Shown in pieces: positions 63,148 to 64,000 of a stretch of 64,000 nucleotides of DNA (positions are counted from its first letter, which is position 1; each line of letters starts with the position of its first letter). A program made the position numbers and the translations under genes. The notes below the pieces were generated by a model. The model searched no databases. It saw only the letters and a program-made list of their open reading frames with translations, and was not told the DNA's origin. Origin of the DNA: Methanorbis rubei (lineage in GTDB: Archaea; Halobacteriota; Methanomicrobia; Methanomicrobiales; Methanocorpusculaceae); assembly GCF_032714495.1 (NCBI RefSeq), contig NZ_JAWDKB010000003.1:62001-126000 (forward strand). The letters run 5' to 3'.

Positions 63148-64000
63148 ATGAAGGACAAAGGGGAAGAGAGAAGAAAGCCTAATCAGGAACATTACGAGAA
63201 ACTGAAAGGGCACATTACTGGTGGAGATATTGAAGGGTGGAATGGTTGGTATCGTGAATATATGATAAATATGGGCTCCAAAAAACTGGATATAGGGGCA
63301 TATTTAGAAGAAGGGAACTTCGAAGAAGAAGATCTTCAAAAAGTACAGCTCCATTATGCTCATCTGGGAGGAGCAAAATTTGGAGAGGCAAATCTATGCA
63401 ATGCTGAGTTGGTGGGTGCCCATATGCAAAATTCAGATCTAGTGTGTGCGCAACTCCGCAAAACAGGACTTAATGAGGTGGATCTCACTGAAGCAAAAAT
63501 GTGGGATGCTGATCTAGAGGGAGCTTCCCTTGAAAGATCCATCTTAGATGATGCAAATTTAAATTGTGCAAATTTAAAAAATGCCAAATTACATAGTGCT
63601 TCTCTCAAGAAAACTAACTTGACATATGCAGAATTACAGAGTGTTGATCTTTCTAAGGCACACGCGGAGAGAGCAGATTTCTCATATGCACATCTCGAAG
63701 GGGCAGAATTGGTGGGTACATATTTACAAGGAGCTATATTCACCCATGCCTTTGTCGACAGTGAAACCTTGATCATCGGAGATCCGAATGAGATAGTTGA
63801 TGATGACACAGATTTTACTGGGGTTGGACTTTCAGTCGCTAGAATAGATCCCAAATTACGCACTCGTTTGGAGCGTAATATCAGAAAGAAACAGTGGGAG
63901 GAATGGTATGAATATCCACATATTTACTGGTTTCTAATCAAGATAATAATCTACATTGAATCTATCCATCTAAAAAAACTCCCTCAAGACATAAATACTG
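63148..64000 (+). CDS. Pentapeptide-repeat protein, truncated by the window end
   Basis: The frame is open from ATG 63148 to the window edge (284+ residues), so the C-terminus is not seen. The N-terminal module HITGGDIEGWNGWYREYM parallels the two other paralogues. Pentapeptides run from about residue 60 to 215. The linker DFTGVGLSVARIDPKL matches the 24474 protein (DFTGVGISAARVDPKL) and the following ERNIRKKQWEEWY continues that match, so a C-terminal membrane part is likely beyond the window. Codons are unusually A+T-rich (TTA, ATA, AAA), suggesting recent acquisition or relaxed selection. Confidence 0.75.
   Translation, partial: MKDKGEERRKPNQEHYEKLKGHITGGDIEGWNGWYREYMINMGSKKLDIGAYLEEGNFEEEDLQKVQLHYAHLGGAKFGEANLCNAELVGAHMQNSDLVCAQLRKTGLNEVDLTEAKMWDADLEGASLERSILDDANLNCANLKNAKLHSASLKKTNLTYAELQSVDLSKAHAERADFSYAHLEGAELVGTYLQGAIFTHAFVDSETLIIGDPNEIVDDDTDFTGVGLSVARIDPKLRTRLERNIRKKQWEEWYEYPHIYWFLIKIIIYIESIHLKKLPQDINT

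Overview
The window looks like chromosomal DNA of a hydrogenotrophic methanogen of the order Methanomicrobiales, and the gene set is most like Methanocorpusculum; this is inferred from family knowledge, not from a search. Pointers are two homologues of the methanopterin enzyme beta-RFAP synthase, an archaeal CDC48, archaeal topoisomerase I, GGGP synthase for ether lipids, the GatCAB amidotransferase, a tRNA-Trp with a bulge-helix-bulge intron that encodes a box C/D guide, and TATA-type promoters.

Layout. 1-8120: a compact minus-strand operon gatC-gatA-gatB-topA-GGGP synthase-trmJ (junctions of 4 bp or less), next to a broken HTH fragment and a small unknown gene. 8250-19400: SpeD-like decarboxylase, M1 peptidase, a metal P-type ATPase with its metal-binding domain on a separate gene, and an A+T-richer surface module (secreted metzincin, two secreted or anchored proteins, and a membrane-anchored HTH regulator), then a frameshifted lipoprotein. 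19456-34450: catalase, pdxST, a large pentapeptide-repeat membrane protein, surface proteins, class I aldolase, thiD, an AIR-synthase relative and a radical SAM protein. 34990-46700: 5-formyl-THF cyclo-ligase, CDC48 with an Hsp20-like partner, NfnAB/SudAB-type oxidoreductase, a second pentapeptide protein, tRNA-Trp, a putative extracytoplasmic methyltransferase-like lipoprotein and phosphosugar mutase. 46900-48120: a large palindromic element, a pyrimidine-rich gene-free stretch and a candidate dif site directly before xerA, so this may be a chromosome-resolution or terminus region. 48117-64000: xerA, a DUF2148 protein, AMMECR1, a GHMP enzyme, epimerase, DUF368 transporter, phosphoglycerate mutase, a PlsC-like protein, a two-gene methylthioadenosine salvage operon, tRNA-Ala, an AAA_14 ATPase, beta-RFAP synthase, and a third, truncated pentapeptide gene.

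The most striking unexplained feature is between the genes. Nearly every long intergenic gap holds a large imperfect palindrome from one of a few repeat families, here called A, A-prime, B, C and D. A and D share outer ends but have different cores. One copy (26844-27159) joins an A-prime left end to an A right end. A roughly 31-bp module recurs in A, A-prime and B elements. One C element lies inside an A-prime-like arm. None encodes a credible protein. They behave like a modular, non-autonomous palindromic repeat system.
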